From the NCBI GenBank assembly GCA_947486785.1, contig CANKUU010000005.1:1-64000 (forward strand): a DNA stretch of 64,000 nt, written 5' to 3'. The DNA is from an uncultured Flavobacteriaceae bacterium. Its GTDB lineage: Bacteria; Bacteroidota; Bacteroidia; Flavobacteriales; Flavobacteriaceae. The translations under genes were made by a program, and so were the position numbers. Below, piece after piece: positions 25,987-35,629 of this stretch (position 1 is its first letter; each line of letters begins with the position of its first letter). The notes under the pieces were generated by a model, which did no database searches, had not been told where the DNA came from, and saw nothing but the letters and a program-made list of their open reading frames with translations.

Positions 25987-28900
25987 ATGAAAACAACACT
26001 ACTTAAAGTAACCCTCCATTTATTTACAGTCTTTCTACTAGGTATGGCTACAAAAGCCAATGCACAGGATGCTGTTGGCGATGAGTTTGAAGTAAATTTC
26101 ATCACATACAAAATCACATCAACCTCTCCCTACGAGGTTGAAACTTCCGATTATAACGAATCAGGTGTAACTACTGTTGTTATTCCTAGTACAGTAGAAG
26201 ATACTAATGGTGTTAGCTATAACGTGACAAGGGTAGGAGAAAATACTTTTAATAATGCAGCTCCCGAAGAACATATAAAAATTAGCAGTGTAGTCATTCC
26301 AAATAGCGTGACAAGTATAGGAGACTTTGCTTTTCAATTTAACAAATTAACTAGTGTAACCATCCCTAATAGCGTAACAACTATAGGAGGACATGCTTTT
26401 GGCATAAACGAATTAGAAAGTGTCACCATCCCCAATAGCGTGATAACTATAGGAAATTCTACTTTTAGTGGTAACAAATTAGAAAGTGTCACCATCCCTA
26501 GTAGCGTGACAAGTATAGGAAATGGTGCTTTTAGTCAGAACCCATTAACCAGTGTGACCTCACTAGCAACAACACCACCAACCATTACTACAGGAGAATT
26601 TTTTGATACTTTTGGAGGTACTGCCGCTCGTGCGAATATTGATGTGTTCGTGCCTAATGGTACTAGAGATTTATACCTAGCGAATGAATGGACTGGTTTT
26701 GAATCAGTAACCAGTCTTGATACTCCACCTACCACCACCACGCCAACTATTTCAGGCACCCATAATATTGGCGATACTTTAACGGCGAATTATACCTATT
26801 CCGATGCTGAAAGTGATGCGGAAGCAGGTACCACCTTTAAATGGTATCGTTCAAATGATGCCTCAGGTACAGGTAAGGCACAAATATCAGGTGCAGCTAG
26901 TCAAACGTATATGTTAGTTGCAGCCGATGCGGGTAAGTATATTAGTGTAGAAGTAACTCCCAAAAATACGAATGGCACTGGTACGGCAAAAGAGAGTACC
27001 TTGGTAGGGCCTGTTGATACTCCGCCAACCGTCAGTGATGTGACATTCAATGGCATAAGGATTATAGACAATACCTTAACGGGAAGTTATACCTATAACG
27101 ATGCGGATGGTACAACGGGCGATAATGCCGAATCTGGAACAACCTTTAAATGGTATCGTTCAAGTGTTTCTTCAGGCTCAGGCGCGACAGAAATTTCAGG
27201 CGCCACTAGTAGTAGCTATGTATTAACAGCAGCTGATGTAGGTCGGTATATTGGCTTTGAAGTAACACCGAAAAATGCTAAAGCTACAGGCACAGCAGTA
27301 AAATCTAACTTCCAAGGTCCAATTGCGGCCAAATCTGCCACCATAACAGCAGGCGGTGGCCGAGATGCGACTAAAATATCCTCCACCGCTACAAGTTTGA
27401 GTAGCGCAGTAAATGTTTATGATATAGTGATTAATGATGGTTTCACCTCAGATGGGCTACCAACGAAAGTCACTGAGATTAAATTTCATGCCTCTGGGTC
27501 GGCAAGCGCTGAACATTACCGAGATATTGAATGGCGTTTAGATGGTTTGGATATCACTAATATAGTGGGGTTTTATGCCAGTGGTGTGATCACCTTTAGT
27601 GGTTTACCTATTTCGGTAAGCAATGGCCGTAGTGAAACCTATACCCTTAAAGCCTATTACACAGATAATACCGCAATAACCGATAATGCCACCTTTATTT
27701 TATCTGTTGATGGTGATACCGATGTCACTTTAGGCACAAACAGTACTCAGATGGCAGCCACCTCACCTGTCACTAATGGCACCGGTATGAAAGCCGATGT
27801 TTTCGCCGTTAAGCTTGGATGGCTTACCGAGCCAGCAGGATCTGAATCGGGTAAAAAATTAACCACACAGCCGGTGGCGGCAGGAGTTGATGCAGCGGGT
27901 AATGTGGATAAAGATTTTGATGAAACATTTACCATACGTAAAGAATCAGGTAACGGCAGCCTAACATATACACCGGTCGCTACAGTAGATGGCGTAGCCA
28001 CTTTTACAGATGTGACTTATACCGCTACCGACGATAACCAACTATTCAGATTTGCCGTCGATGATGTAGATACTATCGGCATGAATTTTAGTAGACTTAT
28101 TGTAGAGTTAACATCTAATATTACAGCAACAAAACTAATCTATACCACCCAACCTGCACCAACAAGCTTTATTTCTGGTGAAGAAACGAGCTTAACGACG
28201 GTGCCAGTGGTGAAGGCCGTTAATGCGGATAATATTGTTGATAGAGATTTTACCAATACCATTCGATTAGAAGAAGTGAATGGCGCAGGCTCGGCGACCA
28301 TGAGTTTAGGTAGCCCAGCTGCCCCAAGTATTAGTAAAGCCGCTAACTCAGGTGTTGCTACTTTTTCTGGTCTAAAACTCACCTATACCGCATCGGGTAG
28401 CGCTGACGAAACCTTTAATTTAAAAGCCAGTGATACCGCTGCCAGTAGTGACATCTCGTCAATAGAAAGTGACCAATTATCGGTAAGTGTTATTGCCAAA
28501 GAAATTACGGTTGTGGCAGGTAGTGCACCTGAGGCAACCACCTTAAGTACCACTAAGAATACTGCTGCGGATGCAGTCACCTTGTTTGACTTTAAAATCA
28601 GTGATGCAGGTACAGGTGATATTAAGCCAGCTAAAATTACTGGATTAACAGTGCATGTTTCAGGGACTTCCACTGCCACTGATCGCGGTAAAGTCACATG
28701 GCGTTTAAATGGACCTAATGCTACCAATGTTGCAGGTACTTACGCTAGCAATAAAATCACTTTTAGTGGTTTAAATCTCAATATTGCTAATGGCGCTGAC
28801 GCAACCTATGCCATTACGGGGTATTTTAATGACAATACGGATTTAACAGACAATAAAACCTTTATCTTATCAATTGATGGCGATACTGATGTCACTTTGG

Positions 28901-30987
28901 GCTCAGGTAGTAGTTTACTAGCAACAGGTGTTGATGCTGTCACTAATGGTACAACTGGTTTTAAAACCGATGTTGTCGCCACTAAACTTGCCTTTACCAC
29001 ACAACCGAGCGGCTCAGTTTCAGGGATAAATCTCACCACACAACCTGTGGTTAAAGCAGTAGATGCCGTAGGTAATATTGATAAAGACTTTACTGAGACT
29101 ATCACCTTAAGCGAAGATAGTGCGGGTACATTAAGTGGCGCTTCAGAACAGGCTAGTGAAGGGGTTGCTACTTTTAATAACCTTAAATACAACGCCGCCG
29201 CAGATAAAGAAAATGTCACCTTAAGTGCCAATGATGAGGACAATGCTGGCAGTAACTTAAACACCATAAGTGCTACAAGTTTTATCTCTGATGTAGTGGC
29301 GACGAAACTGGTGCTTGAGACACCATTCCCAACCAATGTGCATAGTCAACAAAACTCAGATACAGATACCTTTAGTAATTTTGATACCAAATTAGCCGAC
29401 TCTTTTAAAGTAAAAGCGGTGAATGCGGAAAACATTGTCGATGTCGATTTTGTGCAAAGCGTTCGTTTATCTGAAACGAAAAAACCAAATGGTAGCACCA
29501 CTACCCTTACTTTTAATGGTGATACTGACAGCGATAATGCGACAGTTAGTGTTAACGCCATAGCGGGTATTGCCACCTTTACCAATACGGTATTTAGTTA
29601 TCAAGCTGGTAGTGCTAATGATACGGTACAACTAGCGGCCTCAGAAAGCGATAACAGTACCAACTCATTAACCCCAGCTTTAGGTGCGGAGGTGGTGGTA
29701 AATATTCTTCCTTACATTAAAGAAGAAAATGATGCCTTTAGTGTTAGTGTTGATGAAGATGTTAAAACCGACATTAACACCTCGGATATTCTCCTTAATG
29801 ATGCTAATGGTGACAACGTTACTCTGGTATTTAGTGTGGATAAAGGCTTGTTATTTACTACTGACCAAGATGGTATTATTGATGTTGATGGAAGTTCTGT
29901 GACAGAAACCGATAGGGTGACGATCTCTGGCAGCAATGATACTGCAGGTAGTGACACGATCACCTTGCAAGGGAATTACATGGATATAAACAACTATCTT
30001 GAAACGGTTCGTTTTAAATATCAAACAGCCGAAAATGATGATACCAACGCAACTTTAACGGGTGTCATTACAGATGAGTTTACTATTAATACCCATGTTG
30101 ATTGGAATATGTTAACTGAAACCATTGTAGTGACCGCAGTTAATGATGCGCCAACTATTACTGGTACGCCAATCACATCAGTAAACCAAGATGCAGCTTA
30201 TAGCTTTACACCAACAGCAACAGATATTGATACTGATGATACTACACTCACCTTTAGTATTATGAATAAACCAAGTTGGGCTAGTTTTAATACGGTTACA
30301 GGAGAATTAAATGGAACACCAACAAATAGTGATATTGGCACTACAGCCAGTATTATAATATCGGTTAGCGATGGTGAATTAATGACCTCTCTACCTGCAT
30401 TTAACCTTGAAGTGACTAAGGTCAATAATACGCCAAGCATTACTGGTACGCCAAGCACATCAGTAAACCAAGATACAGCTTATAGCTTTACTCCAACCGC
30501 AACAGATATTGATGCTGATGATACTCTCACTTTTAGTATTATGAATAAACCTACATGGGCTAGTTTTAATACGGTTACAGGAGAATTAGCTGGAACACCA
30601 ACAAATAGTGATGTTGGCACTACCAATAATATTGTTATTTCTGTTTCTGATGTAGAAAATGAATCTGCTAGCTTACCAGCTTTTAATATTGAAGTGGTAG
30701 CTACACCAACTTCTAGAGCTAAAAAATACGGCTTCTCCCCCAATGGAGATGGTATTAATGATACGTGGACTATTGATTATATCACTCAATACCCTAATAA
30801 TACGGTAAAAGTATTTAACAGATCTGGAAAACTTGTTTTTGAACAAAATGGATATGATAATACTTGGAACGGAATTTCGAATCAAATTAATACAAGTGTA
30901 AAGTTACCCGTAGGAGCTTATCTATTTGTGATAGACCTTAAGAGTGGAGAAAAATTAATAAAAGGATGGGTGTACATCAATTATTAA
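25987..30987 (+). CDS. Giant mosaic adhesin-like surface protein with type B T9SS sorting domain
   Basis: Predicted surface protein of 1666 residues. After the signal peptide (to TKANAQ, residue ~27) come BspA/TpLRR-type leucine-rich repeats (~100-190). Two Ig-like modules follow (~244-342 and ~343-445; FKWYRS, ITVEVTP-like strands). Next are two long related blocks (from ~452 and ~839; FILSVDGDTDVTLG and FILSIDGDTDVTLG), each with Ig-like TTQP-VKAVDA--NIDKDF modules, then a cadherin-like block (~1240-1385) and two 94-residue Ig repeats (~1389-1574). The sorting domain starts near 1578 (FSPNGDGINDTW). Residues ~245-1385 have higher GC than the ends, suggesting acquisition. Its ligand is unknown. 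Confidence 0.85.
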   Translation: MKTTLLKVTLHLFTVFLLGMATKANAQDAVGDEFEVNFITYKITSTSPYEVETSDYNESGVTTVVIPSTVEDTNGVSYNVTRVGENTFNNAAPEEHIKISSVVIPNSVTSIGDFAFQFNKLTSVTIPNSVTTIGGHAFGINELESVTIPNSVITIGNSTFSGNKLESVTIPSSVTSIGNGAFSQNPLTSVTSLATTPPTITTGEFFDTFGGTAARANIDVFVPNGTRDLYLANEWTGFESVTSLDTPPTTTTPTISGTHNIGDTLTANYTYSDAESDAEAGTTFKWYRSNDASGTGKAQISGAASQTYMLVAADAGKYISVEVTPKNTNGTGTAKESTLVGPVDTPPTVSDVTFNGIRIIDNTLTGSYTYNDADGTTGDNAESGTTFKWYRSSVSSGSGATEISGATSSSYVLTAADVGRYIGFEVTPKNAKATGTAVKSNFQGPIAAKSATITAGGGRDATKISSTATSLSSAVNVYDIVINDGFTSDGLPTKVTEIKFHASGSASAEHYRDIEWRLDGLDITNIVGFYASGVITFSGLPISVSNGRSETYTLKAYYTDNTAITDNATFILSVDGDTDVTLGTNSTQMAATSPVTNGTGMKADVFAVKLGWLTEPAGSESGKKLTTQPVAAGVDAAGNVDKDFDETFTIRKESGNGSLTYTPVATVDGVATFTDVTYTATDDNQLFRFAVDDVDTIGMNFSRLIVELTSNITATKLIYTTQPAPTSFISGEETSLTTVPVVKAVNADNIVDRDFTNTIRLEEVNGAGSATMSLGSPAAPSISKAANSGVATFSGLKLTYTASGSADETFNLKASDTAASSDISSIESDQLSVSVIAKEITVVAGSAPEATTLSTTKNTAADAVTLFDFKISDAGTGDIKPAKITGLTVHVSGTSTATDRGKVTWRLNGPNATNVAGTYASNKITFSGLNLNIANGADATYAITGYFNDNTDLTDNKTFILSIDGDTDVTLGSGSSLLATGVDAVTNGTTGFKTDVVATKLAFTTQPSGSVSGINLTTQPVVKAVDAVGNIDKDFTETITLSEDSAGTLSGASEQASEGVATFNNLKYNAAADKENVTLSANDEDNAGSNLNTISATSFISDVVATKLVLETPFPTNVHSQQNSDTDTFSNFDTKLADSFKVKAVNAENIVDVDFVQSVRLSETKKPNGSTTTLTFNGDTDSDNATVSVNAIAGIATFTNTVFSYQAGSANDTVQLAASESDNSTNSLTPALGAEVVVNILPYIKEENDAFSVSVDEDVKTDINTSDILLNDANGDNVTLVFSVDKGLLFTTDQDGIIDVDGSSVTETDRVTISGSNDTAGSDTITLQGNYMDINNYLETVRFKYQTAENDDTNATLTGVITDEFTINTHVDWNMLTETIVVTAVNDAPTITGTPITSVNQDAAYSFTPTATDIDTDDTTLTFSIMNKPSWASFNTVTGELNGTPTNSDIGTTASIIISVSDGELMTSLPAFNLEVTKVNNTPSITGTPSTSVNQDTAYSFTPTATDIDADDTLTFSIMNKPTWASFNTVTGELAGTPTNSDVGTTNNIVISVSDVENESASLPAFNIEVVATPTSRAKKYGFSPNGDGINDTWTIDYITQYPNNTVKVFNRSGKLVFEQNGYDNTWNGISNQINTSVKLPVGAYLFVIDLKSGEKLIKGWVYINY
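26287..26550 (+). repeat. Four tandem 66-base leucine-rich repeats
   Basis: Units begin at 26287, 26353, 26419 and 26485, exactly 66 bases (22 residues) apart. Each encodes SVTIPNSVT-IG--AF--N-L, the Treponema/BspA-type leucine-rich repeat consensus. DNA identity between units is high, so unit number could vary by recombination. Confidence 0.85.
30151..30708 (+). repeat. Two tandem 282-base Ig-like repeats
   Basis: The segments starting at 30151 and 30433 are near-identical at DNA level over most of 282 bases (94 residues). Both encode SVNQD-AYSFTPTATDID, SIMNKP-WASFNTVTGEL and GTPTNSD. This is the putative Ig (He_PIG) domain pattern. The second copy runs into the sorting domain. Confidence 0.85.
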
Positions 30988-31408
30988 TTTAAATTCAATA
31001 AAACCATTCATTTTGCAAAAAAGGAAAGATGAGATTATTATCATATAATCTGAATTCAAAAAAAAGTCAATTGATCTGTACTACTTGGTTTTAAAGTCTC
31101 CTCGTTAAAAGGAATAGCAAAGGTGATTTATTCAGGCTATACTGAAGAAGCCTCTGCTTTGTTAAACCAATTTAAAAATTGCCCACTAGTACTAAATATT
31201 TATGCAAGGTAAACATAGCGTATCAGCAATAGTTTTTGCAATACAAAACGTAGATACTTTAAATTCAATTCAGGTTCGTACTAGCAAAACAGCACAAAAA
31301 AAAGGTAATACTACTTTGGTATTACCTTTTTTTAAATTTTGTATTAGTAGTATCGAACATGTATTTTACCGCTACTACAAAGATACTAGTGCACTATAGC
31401 GCTATCAT
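30988..31408 (+). other. Intergenic stretch between adhesin and sucC
   Basis: About 420 bases. An open stretch of roughly 42 codons without a start, ending at a TAA near 31210, reads as coding-like (AKVIYSGYTEEASALLNQF) but matches no family I know. A frame starting at ATG 31202 runs through the terminator hairpin and is not accepted as a gene. The only firm element is the terminator. Confidence 0.4.
31296..31333. terminator. Bidirectional terminator between the adhesin region and sucC
   Basis: AAAAAAAAGGTAATAC (31296-31311) and GTATTACCTTTTTTT (31319-31333) form a long perfect stem around a 7-base loop, with A and T tracts on the two sides. It can end transcription from sucC on the minus strand and from the adhesin side on the plus strand. 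Confidence 0.85.
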
Positions 31409-32602
31409 TTAGTTTAATACTTCTTTTACTTTATCTGCAGCTTCTTGAAACTGAACGGCAGACTTTACTGCTAAGCCTGAGTTGTCAATAATTTCTTTTG
31501 CTAACTCGGCATTAGTACCTTGTAAACGAACAATAATTGGCACTTTTATTGCGTCACCCATATTTTTATAAGCATCTACAACACCTTGAGCAACACGATC
31601 ACAACGAACTATTCCTCCAAATATATTAATGAGTATTGCTTTTACAGCAGGGTCTTTTAAAATAATTCTAAAGGCCTCTTCTACCCTTTTGGCATCAGCA
31701 GTACCACCGACATCTAAAAAATTTGCTGGCTCACCACCTGCCATTTTTATAAGATCCATGGTAGCCATGGCTAGCCCTGCACCATTTACCATACAACCCA
31801 CATTACCATCTAAATCAACATAATTTAATCCTACTTCACGTGCTTCTACTTCAATTGCATTTTCTTCTCGAAGGTCACGCATTTCTGCATATTGTTTTCT
31901 TCTAAAGAGTGCATTATCATCTATAGATACTTTTGCATCTACAGCCATAATTTTATCATCAGAAGTTTTTAAAACTGGGTTAATTTCAAACATGCTTGAA
32001 TCACTCTCAACATACGCTTTGTATAAGGAAGAAACAAACTTGGTCATTTCTTTAAAAGCAGTACCAGATAAGCCTAAATTAAATGCAATTTTTCTAGCTT
32101 GAAAAGGGAGTAAGCCGGTTGCAGCATCAATTTCTTCATTGTAAATTAAATGTGGTGTATTCTCTGCCACTTCTTCAATATCCATACCGCCTTCGGTAGA
32201 ATACATAATCATATTTTTTCCTGTTGCTCTATTTAACAAGACAGACATATAAAACTCATTAGTTTCACTATCTCCAGGATAATATACGTCTTCTGCAACC
32301 AAAACTTGATGCACTTTTTTACCCTCGGCCGATGTTTGAGGAGTAATCAAATTCATTCCAATTATTTGACCTGCAATTTCTTCAACTTCTTTAAGGTTTT
32401 TGGCAAGCTTTACGCCTCCGCCCTTTCCACGACCACCTGCATGTACTTGTGCTTTTATTACGTGCCAACCTGTGCCAGTTTCTTCTGTCAATTTTTTGGC
32501 CGCATCTACAGCTTCTTTTGCATTTTGCGCAACAATACCACGTTGAATGCGTACGCCAAAGCTTGCTAATATTTCTTTTCCTTGATATTCGTGAAGATTC
32601 AT
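31409..32602 (-). CDS. sucC: Succinate-CoA ligase (ADP-forming) subunit beta
   Basis: Beta subunit of the TCA-cycle enzyme that converts succinyl-CoA and ADP/GDP to succinate and ATP/GTP. The ATP-grasp domain starts MNLHEYQGKEILASFGV, with KAQVHAGGRGKGGGVKLA for nucleotide binding. The C-terminal ligase domain has NFLDVGGTADAKRVEEAF and ILINIFGGIVRCD. At 397 residues it is full length. sucD is not adjacent. A -7 box lies 28 bases upstream. Confidence 0.96.
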   Translation of the reverse strand: MNLHEYQGKEILASFGVRIQRGIVAQNAKEAVDAAKKLTEETGTGWHVIKAQVHAGGRGKGGGVKLAKNLKEVEEIAGQIIGMNLITPQTSAEGKKVHQVLVAEDVYYPGDSETNEFYMSVLLNRATGKNMIMYSTEGGMDIEEVAENTPHLIYNEEIDAATGLLPFQARKIAFNLGLSGTAFKEMTKFVSSLYKAYVESDSSMFEINPVLKTSDDKIMAVDAKVSIDDNALFRRKQYAEMRDLREENAIEVEAREVGLNYVDLDGNVGCMVNGAGLAMATMDLIKMAGGEPANFLDVGGTADAKRVEEAFRIILKDPAVKAILINIFGGIVRCDRVAQGVVDAYKNMGDAIKVPIIVRLQGTNAELAKEIIDNSGLAVKSAVQFQEAADKVKEVLN

Positions 32603-32630
32603 ATGTAAAAGGTGTATTTAAATTCGATTA

Positions 32631-32638
32631 CAAAAATA
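32631..32638 (-). promoter_or_regulatory. -7 promoter box TATTTTTG before sucC (minus strand)
   Basis: The minus strand reads TATTTTTG, an exact TAnnTTTG match, 28 bases before the sucC ATG. No TTTG is found at 19-base spacing. Confidence 0.4.
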
Positions 32639-32710
32639 GGAAACATGACCCATTTACACTAATGAATTAAAAAATGGTTTTAATTTATAAGTAAATGAAA
32701 GTTAATATTT

Positions 32711-33352
32711 TTAGTTTAAGGTAAAACCCTCAAAATCTAAAGGGTCAAAATTTTTAAAATCGCCATTAAGCTTAATCGTGTGCTTCGTTCTATTTACCTC
32801 TTCAAGAACAGCGATGGTGCTTATTAAGTGATTTTTTATGTAGGTTAATCGCCCACTTTCTCTTTCAATTTGCAACAATTCATATTCTTGCTCAAATGAT
32901 AGTCCCATTTTATGGATTAAAATATGACTATGAAATTTATCAACTTCAATGGGCGTAAAGGGTACCGACATAAGGTTGTATAGCGTTTCTATCAACCCAA
33001 GAATTTCAATTTTAAAAGTATGATCCACATCATAGATGTTTTCTAAAAACGCTACCTCACCCCCTGAATATGGCTTGTTTTTTAGTTGATTTTCAAAAGT
33101 AATCATTTTAAAAACTTGTCGCGCAACACAAGTAACATCCATCTCACCACTATCATATGTATTTACAATTTCTACGAGTTGTACTTCCGTTCCGTATGAA
33201 AAAGTATCGTTTATATACACCGGAATACCAAAGGTGATTGCCTCATCTCGGCAGTCTTGAATCAATTGTTTGTACCTATCTTCGAAAATATGCAAGGGAA
33301 CCGTCTCTCCTGGAAAAAAAATAGACCGTAAAGGAAACATGGGTAATTTCAT
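32711..33352 (-). CDS. LON N-terminal (substrate-binding) domain protein
   Basis: A stand-alone protein of about 213 residues related to the N-terminal domain of Lon protease, without ATPase or protease domains. LPMFPLRSIFFPGETVPLHIFEDRYKQL is interrupted only at the usual loop positions of the LON domain, and FGIPVY and VTCVARQVFK continue it. The role is unknown; such proteins may bind unfolded substrates. The start is taken at ATG 33352 rather than the TTG one codon upstream. Confidence 0.85.
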   Translation of the reverse strand: MKLPMFPLRSIFFPGETVPLHIFEDRYKQLIQDCRDEAITFGIPVYINDTFSYGTEVQLVEIVNTYDSGEMDVTCVARQVFKMITFENQLKNKPYSGGEVAFLENIYDVDHTFKIEILGLIETLYNLMSVPFTPIEVDKFHSHILIHKMGLSFEQEYELLQIERESGRLTYIKNHLISTIAVLEEVNRTKHTIKLNGDFKNFDPLDFEGFTLN

Positions 33353-33432
33353 CAATTATTTATTTTGGTTTGCTAAAATACAATACCCAAAGCGCATCGA
33401 CAAATTAGAACATCGAGGATAATGTTACAAAA

Positions 33433-33447
33433 ACAACAAATTGTTGT
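33433..33447. promoter_or_regulatory. Palindrome ACAACAA-A-TTGTTGT between LON-domain gene and lysA
   Basis: A 15-base near-perfect palindrome (only the central base unpaired) in the divergent intergenic region, 26 bases upstream of the lysA -33 box. It could be an operator for either gene; no regulator is known. Confidence 0.3.
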
Positions 33448-33472
33448 AAAAATAAATTTTATATCCTTTTAT

Positions 33473-33503
33473 TTTGAGAAATGATTTTAGTGAAATAGAT
33501 TTG
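33473..33503 (+). promoter_or_regulatory. lysA promoter, TTTG-N19-TAGATTTG
   Basis: TTTG (33473-33476) and TAGATTTG (33496-33503) are separated by exactly 19 bases, matching the Bacteroidota housekeeping consensus TTTG-N19-TAnnTTTG in full. This is the best promoter in the window and decides that lysA starts at ATG 33522 rather than the upstream TTG at 33474. Confidence 0.75.
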
Positions 33504-33521
33504 ATAAAAATAGATTTCGAT

Positions 33522-34763
33522 ATGAACAATGCCGACTTGATTAAAATTGCCAAAACGTATGGAGATCCTGTATATGTATATGACGCTGCAAAGATAATCT
33601 CGCAATATAAGCGATTAACCAATGCCTTTAGCGGCGTTAAAAACTTAAGTTTAAATTATGCCGCGAAGGCCTTATCTAATATCGCTATTCTGAAATTAAT
33701 GAATAGTTTAGGGAGCGGCCTTGATACGGTTTCGCTGCAAGAGGTACAACTAGGCTTGTTGGCGGGTTTTAAACCCGAATCAATTATATTTACCCCTAAT
33801 GGAGTTTCTTTAGAAGAAATTGAAGAAGCTGCAAAATTAGGAGTTCGTATCAATATTGATAACCTTTCTATTTTAGAGCAATTTGGCAGTAAACATCCTG
33901 ATATACCCGTATGTATAAGAATTAATCCGCATGTTATGGCTGGAGGCAATTCTAATATTTCTGTAGGACACATCGACTCTAAATTTGGTATTAGTATTCA
34001 TCAAATTCCACACTTACTTCGCATAGTTGATTTAACAAAAATGAATATTAACGGTATTCACATGCACACAGGAAGTGACATTCTTGATATTGAAGTTTTT
34101 TTATACGCTTCCGAAATATTATTTGAAACCGCAAAAAACTTTTCAAATCTTGACTTTATTGATTTTGGAAGTGGCTTTAAGGTGCCATATCAAGAAGGAG
34201 ATATCGAAACAAATGTTGAAGAACTTGGCAAAAAACTTAGTGCCCGATTCAATGAGTTTTGTAAAGAATACGGCAAAGAATTAACGCTAGCTTTTGAGCC
34301 AGGTAAATTTTTAGTTAGCGAAGCTGGGGTGTTTTTAGCGAGAGTAAACGTGGTAAAACAAACTACCTCTACGGTTTTTGCAAGTATTGACTCGGGCTTT
34401 AATCATTTAATACGCCCTATGCTCTATGGCGCTGCACATACTATCGAAAACATTTCTAATGATCAAGGTAGAGAAAGGTATTACTCCATAGTTGGTTATA
34501 TCTGTGAAACCGACACCTTTGCCAGCAATAGACGCATTAAAGAAATATCGGAAGGAGACATACTTTGCTTCAAAAATGCTGGAGCCTATTGCTTTACCAT
34601 GGCTAGTAATTACAATTCTAGATTTAGGCCACCAGAAGTGTTATGGTATGATGGAAAAGCTATATTAATTAGGCAACGAGAAGATTTTGATGACTTAATT
34701 CGAAATCAAATAGATGTTAAAGATTTATTTAATTTTGAACAAGAAAAAGCCCTTTCAAAATAA
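33522..34763 (+). CDS. lysA: Diaminopimelate decarboxylase
   Basis: PLP enzyme that decarboxylates meso-diaminopimelate to lysine in the last step of lysine synthesis. The PLP lysine lies in LNYAAKALSN. GIHMHTGSDI and the glycine loop DFGSGF hold the phosphate region. FEPGKFLVSEAGV and CETDTFASN (catalytic Cys) are typical. At about 413 residues it is full length. No other lysine-pathway gene is adjacent. Confidence 0.92.
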   Translation: MNNADLIKIAKTYGDPVYVYDAAKIISQYKRLTNAFSGVKNLSLNYAAKALSNIAILKLMNSLGSGLDTVSLQEVQLGLLAGFKPESIIFTPNGVSLEEIEEAAKLGVRINIDNLSILEQFGSKHPDIPVCIRINPHVMAGGNSNISVGHIDSKFGISIHQIPHLLRIVDLTKMNINGIHMHTGSDILDIEVFLYASEILFETAKNFSNLDFIDFGSGFKVPYQEGDIETNVEELGKKLSARFNEFCKEYGKELTLAFEPGKFLVSEAGVFLARVNVVKQTTSTVFASIDSGFNHLIRPMLYGAAHTIENISNDQGRERYYSIVGYICETDTFASNRRIKEISEGDILCFKNAGAYCFTMASNYNSRFRPPEVLWYDGKAILIRQREDFDDLIRNQIDVKDLFNFEQEKALSK

Positions 34764-34825
34764 AGCATTGGTATTTTCGTTAGATTTGGTATAATTATTG
34801 GACTAATTTTCAAAATTAAAACCTA

Positions 34826-35359
34826 ATGAAAACGATTACCTTAACAACGAGCATAAAAAGCCTCTTAGCTTTTACATTTTTTATAAGTATTTCTGTAAAC
34901 GCGCAAGAGGTTAACTGGCTTTCTTGGAGCGAAGCTGAAACCTTGGCGACCACCGACAAAAACCCAAAGAAAATTTTTATTGATGTGTATACCGATTGGT
35001 GTGGATGGTGTAAAAAAATGGATAAGGATACCTTTCAAAATGAGGAGGTAGCTGCATATATGAAAGCTAAGTTCTACATGGTAAAATTGGATGGTGAAGG
35101 AAAAGAAGAGATTAAATACAAAGGCAAAACCTTTAAATTTGTTCCATCTGGACGTAATGGATATCATGAATTTGCTGCTGCGCTAATGAATGGCAAAATG
35201 AGTTACCCAACTACGATTTTTTTAGATGAAGAGATGAATATGTTGTCACCAATTCCTGGTTATCAAAAACCACAACCCTTCTTAAATATTGCAAAATATT
35301 TTGGCGAAAACATTTACAAAGATCAAGATTGGGAAACCTACACGAAGCAAGGAAAATAA
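34826..35359 (+). CDS. Exported thioredoxin-like protein with CGWC motif
   Basis: A 177-residue protein with a signal peptide (FTFFISISVNAQ) and a thioredoxin-fold active site, YTDWCGWCKKMDKDTF. The cis-proline follows in SYPTTIFLDEE. It probably acts in the periplasm as a thiol-disulfide reductase or isomerase. It starts 62 bases after lysA; nothing nearby reveals its substrate. Confidence 0.88.
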   Translation: MKTITLTTSIKSLLAFTFFISISVNAQEVNWLSWSEAETLATTDKNPKKIFIDVYTDWCGWCKKMDKDTFQNEEVAAYMKAKFYMVKLDGEGKEEIKYKGKTFKFVPSGRNGYHEFAAALMNGKMSYPTTIFLDEEMNMLSPIPGYQKPQPFLNIAKYFGENIYKDQDWETYTKQGK

Positions 35360-35629
35360 AATAATCTTTTTTTAAATGGAGCAGGTATCAATTCATCAGG
35401 CGCTTCGTATTTGGATAAAATAAAGTGATTTTTAACTGAATCATTTGCGCCTTACTGTATACCAGAAATTTCATTTTTTAGATTACCTTAAGCGTCTTAA
35501 AACAAGTGCCTTCTCATACATCGGGTATAATTGGCCCTACCTGGTAGATTTTCATTTTAAAGGCTTGTAATCATCCCCTACTTTAGCTATCTTCCTTTTT
35601 TAACCTACATCACCATAAACACTTTGGTA

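Noticed and set aside
28806-29336. 176-codon minus-strand frame in the adhesin, and similar ones nearby
   Set aside because: These are shadows of repetitive Thr/Ser/Asp/Gly-rich coding sequence on the plus strand; they have no start context or family pattern.
31202-31399. 65-codon open frame between the adhesin and sucC
   Set aside because: It runs straight through a perfect terminator hairpin (31296-31333) and resembles no family, so it is not accepted as a gene.
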